Source: Daldinia sp. FL1419
Taxonomy: Eukaryota; Ascomycota; Sordariomycetes; Xylariales; Hypoxylaceae
DNA length: 64,000 bases
Assembly: GCA_025201765.1 (NCBI GenBank)
Contig: MU623340.1
Location: 372,001-436,000 of the forward strand
Direction: 5' to 3'
The notes under the pieces were generated by a model. That model made no database searches, was not told the DNA's origin, and was given only the letters and a program-made list of their open reading frames with translations. This document shows, piece by piece, positions 61,469 through 64,000 of the stretch; position 1 is the stretch's first letter; each line of letters begins with the position of its first letter. The position numbers were made by a program, and so were the translations under genes.

Positions 61469-64000
61469 TTTCACAAATCACGCCGAGGCTACGCTACTAC
61501 CTGGCAGAGATTCTTCATAATAACGGTCTGTGAATAGTGATTAGTATTTCGTAGATATGAGTGAATGGAAAATTGTGCAATGTTGACGATGTATAGAAAA
61601 AGGCAAGCCGAAGTGAAATGGGATAAAGGCTTTTGGAGTTGAAAGTTATACGTGGGGTGCAAGTCAAGTACGAATCAAGAAGCTATCGTCTTCTGGACTT
61701 GCTACCTTGCTTGCTACTGGAGGACTGTAAAGTCGAGTACTTATCGCACAAGATAGTTTGGCAGGAGGTCCGAATGCAACCTTTTTAGGGGTTATCTTCC
61801 AGTTCATCTGATGCACCTGTTGTTTCCTACGTATAACTAAGCTGCATAAATATATATCTATGCTTTCGTAAGAATATCAAGTCGATATAAACGCTTGTTT
61901 TCTCTTATTGGACTCGAAGAACTGTGAACGGAAACCATAACTGAACAAAAGTCGTGGCCCTTCTTATACGCGGCACATGATATATGTTATACGTTGTATG
62001 TTGTTATACACGATAACAATTTATTTAGTAGAGAACGAGTTTAGGATGTTTGAAGACGGATAGTAATAAATTAATAAAACTCCAATGAAGGAAATATGCA
62101 TAATAGTGAGGCATGCAAGGTTATGTGTAACAGTAAACGGTAGCGGTAGCGGTAGCGGCAGCGTGTAATTGAGAAATCGAGAAATAATAATAAGAATCCA
62201 AGAATAATATATGGGTCAAAGAAAGAAGAAAGGAACATACCTTGTAGGTAGTATCGCGATTCGAACGATCAGCGATGCGCCAACTAAAAGGTCGGTTTCG
62301 TAGTAACGAAATAGACGAACAATTAAAAAGAATACTTAAGAAGCTGAACACATTAATTAATGATAATGAATTGTGTTGCGGTAAAAGTTATTATCGTCGT
62401 ATGGCGAGAATTAATACTTGTTGAAAAATAAGGTAGTTGTTGCTACCATTTGAATTCTGATAATCGATAGTGAATTACCCAAATTTTTAAGATTCACTTA
62501 AAGATTCCTCAAAAGCCACAGGCGTGATGGGAGTGGATTTGCTAGAATTATTAGCTTTCCTAGCAGTTCAACTATTGTGTTGTTTTTATGTGGTGGCGCG
62601 TGCACGCCTTTGATTGATTTCTTTTTTTTCTGGCTTGCTTGGGTTGGTAGATTGGTAGATTTGGAGTAGCCAAGGGTCTGTGGTGCCTGTCAGAAAAATA
62701 TGGCGGGATGTGCAGCAGCAAGTCGTCGCAGATGAGGGCACCGGCTTCCTTAATATTCCTGTATGTATGGATACTTTTATACACGTTTTGATCTGCCTTG
62801 GGGACCCCTGTTGGTCTGAGCTCCAACCATGAGATACCCGCCTTTCCTAATTGGGTAGTTACTACCAGCTGTCAGCAGCTGACTTGACTTGACTCAGGCC
62901 TGAGAGCCTTGAATAAGCTCAAGTCCACGCGTTGAGCCTTTGACCTTGAAAGACCATGTATTTTCTACCAACGTTTATCCCGTACCTTCCGTGCTTTCGT
63001 CGTATCCTACCTAGGTGCTTCCTTCGATATTGTATTACGGCGTTATGATGGCTACATGGAAGTGTCCCGTTTTGTAAAGACCCCCTTTGGTAAATCACCT
63101 TCGAGTCTTCGATCCTTTGGGATAATTTGCATAGGTCGAGAATGCGGTATCACGCAAGATACTAACTAACCGTACTAACCTACATTTTTAGTTGCGAAAC
63201 CTCGGTAGAATGAAAAGTAGAAAAGCACTATGCAATAAGCTGCTAGGTAAGGGCAACCTAATCGACCAAGATCTTCCATTCTGCCATGACCGTTCTTCTG
63301 CTGTAGGTATCTTGTACGTACTTGGTAGTTCACCTGTCTGAGTGCGTGATTTGTCGCTTAATTCCTTAGCTTCGCCAGCCTACACGCTAATGGTTAAGAC
63401 CGTAGGAGACCCACTCATTGAAAAATTATGGTGGTTTGTTGGAATGACGAGTTTCTTGGCTTTTACAAGCTCCTGTGTACCTAGGTACCTACAAATATTG
63501 ACTTTCAAAATACGTGTCCATTTCTGCGCTCTCAGAGGGTTTTTTTTATCAGAAGACGTAAACGTCGAGATTGATTTTTTAACGTATATGCGGCACTGAT
63601 TATCATGACGATGATTTACCATATGCTTACTTCTATACGGGTCATTATCGCGATCATCGTTCACAGGCATAAAACTTTCTACTAGTACTTCATCTTAATT
63701 ATTAGACCCTAGCCGCCCTGCAGTCGGTATTGACAAGTTCGGTAGCCTACGGTTTCTGTGCCGCGAGCTTGGCGCGATCGACCAAATTGCCCGGGGGTTG
63801 CAACGGGGCGATCAAAACACCAATATGGAAGTAGACTTGCATATTTTGGAGCTAGTAGTCCTCACATCGCGATATCCGTCTAACCAGCCCGACTTTCGTC
63901 GTATCTTAATGGAACCTTGAATCTATAAGAACATAAACCTCGATAAACGGCAGCTTCAACCAATGAATGGGTGTTCCCGTACATAAGGCTCCTTTAAATC
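61469..64000. other. MOT1 upstream region to window end, no gene seen
   Basis: About 2.5 kb with AT-rich sequence, a GGTAGC tandem repeat near 62140-62160 and no supportable open frame. Frames at 62572-62826 and 63342-63670 lack motifs. Confidence 0.4.

Overview
The window looks like nuclear DNA of a filamentous ascomycete (Pezizomycotina, probably a Sordariomycete; the class is inferred). The support is short introns of about 50-100 bp with GTAAGT-type donors, CTAAC/CTAAT-like branch sites and a final TAG/CAG, fungus-specific families (HET domain, fungal BUD4, fungal H+-ATPase, Dbp9), and many intergenic TAGGTACCTA-type motifs. No ribosomal RNA, CRISPR or prokaryotic features were seen. Gene models were spliced by hand; each exon chain given keeps one open frame.

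Left block (1-15.5 kb): the 3' part of VPS16 (vacuolar HOPS/CORVET), an eIF4B-type translation factor (minus), a small glycine-rich membrane protein, a 95-residue orphan, an intracellular GH1 beta-glucosidase (minus), a GFA/CENP-V-type zinc protein (minus) and an RCH1/SLC10A7-like transporter (minus).

Middle block (15.5-31 kb): gene-poor and accessory in character. It holds a possible tRNA-derived mobile element flanked by a 10-bp direct repeat (18481-19139), a decayed fragment resembling a Pth11-type fungal rhodopsin domain, a 1198-residue protein fusing a protein kinase to a HET domain, an orphan with an Asn-Cys motif, and a 135-bp solo LTR with a perfect 5-bp target-site duplication. The kinase-HET fusion is the most interesting gene: HET domains execute non-self-triggered cell death in fungi, so the gene may be a one-polypeptide sensor/effector. 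That role is an inference.

Right block (31-64 kb): conserved genes again. A polyglutamine-rich coiled-coil protein, BUD4 (septation; minus, with two short 5' exons upstream of the long one), a plasma-membrane H+-ATPase with an extended N-terminus (minus), the nucleolar DEAD-box helicase DBP9, a 575-residue orphan whose frame stays open 600 bp further upstream, and the TBP-displacing ATPase MOT1 (minus, starting with 11-nt and 18-nt exons).

The genes are monocistronic and do not form an obvious metabolic cluster. Most are housekeeping; the middle block is where turnover and novelty concentrate.
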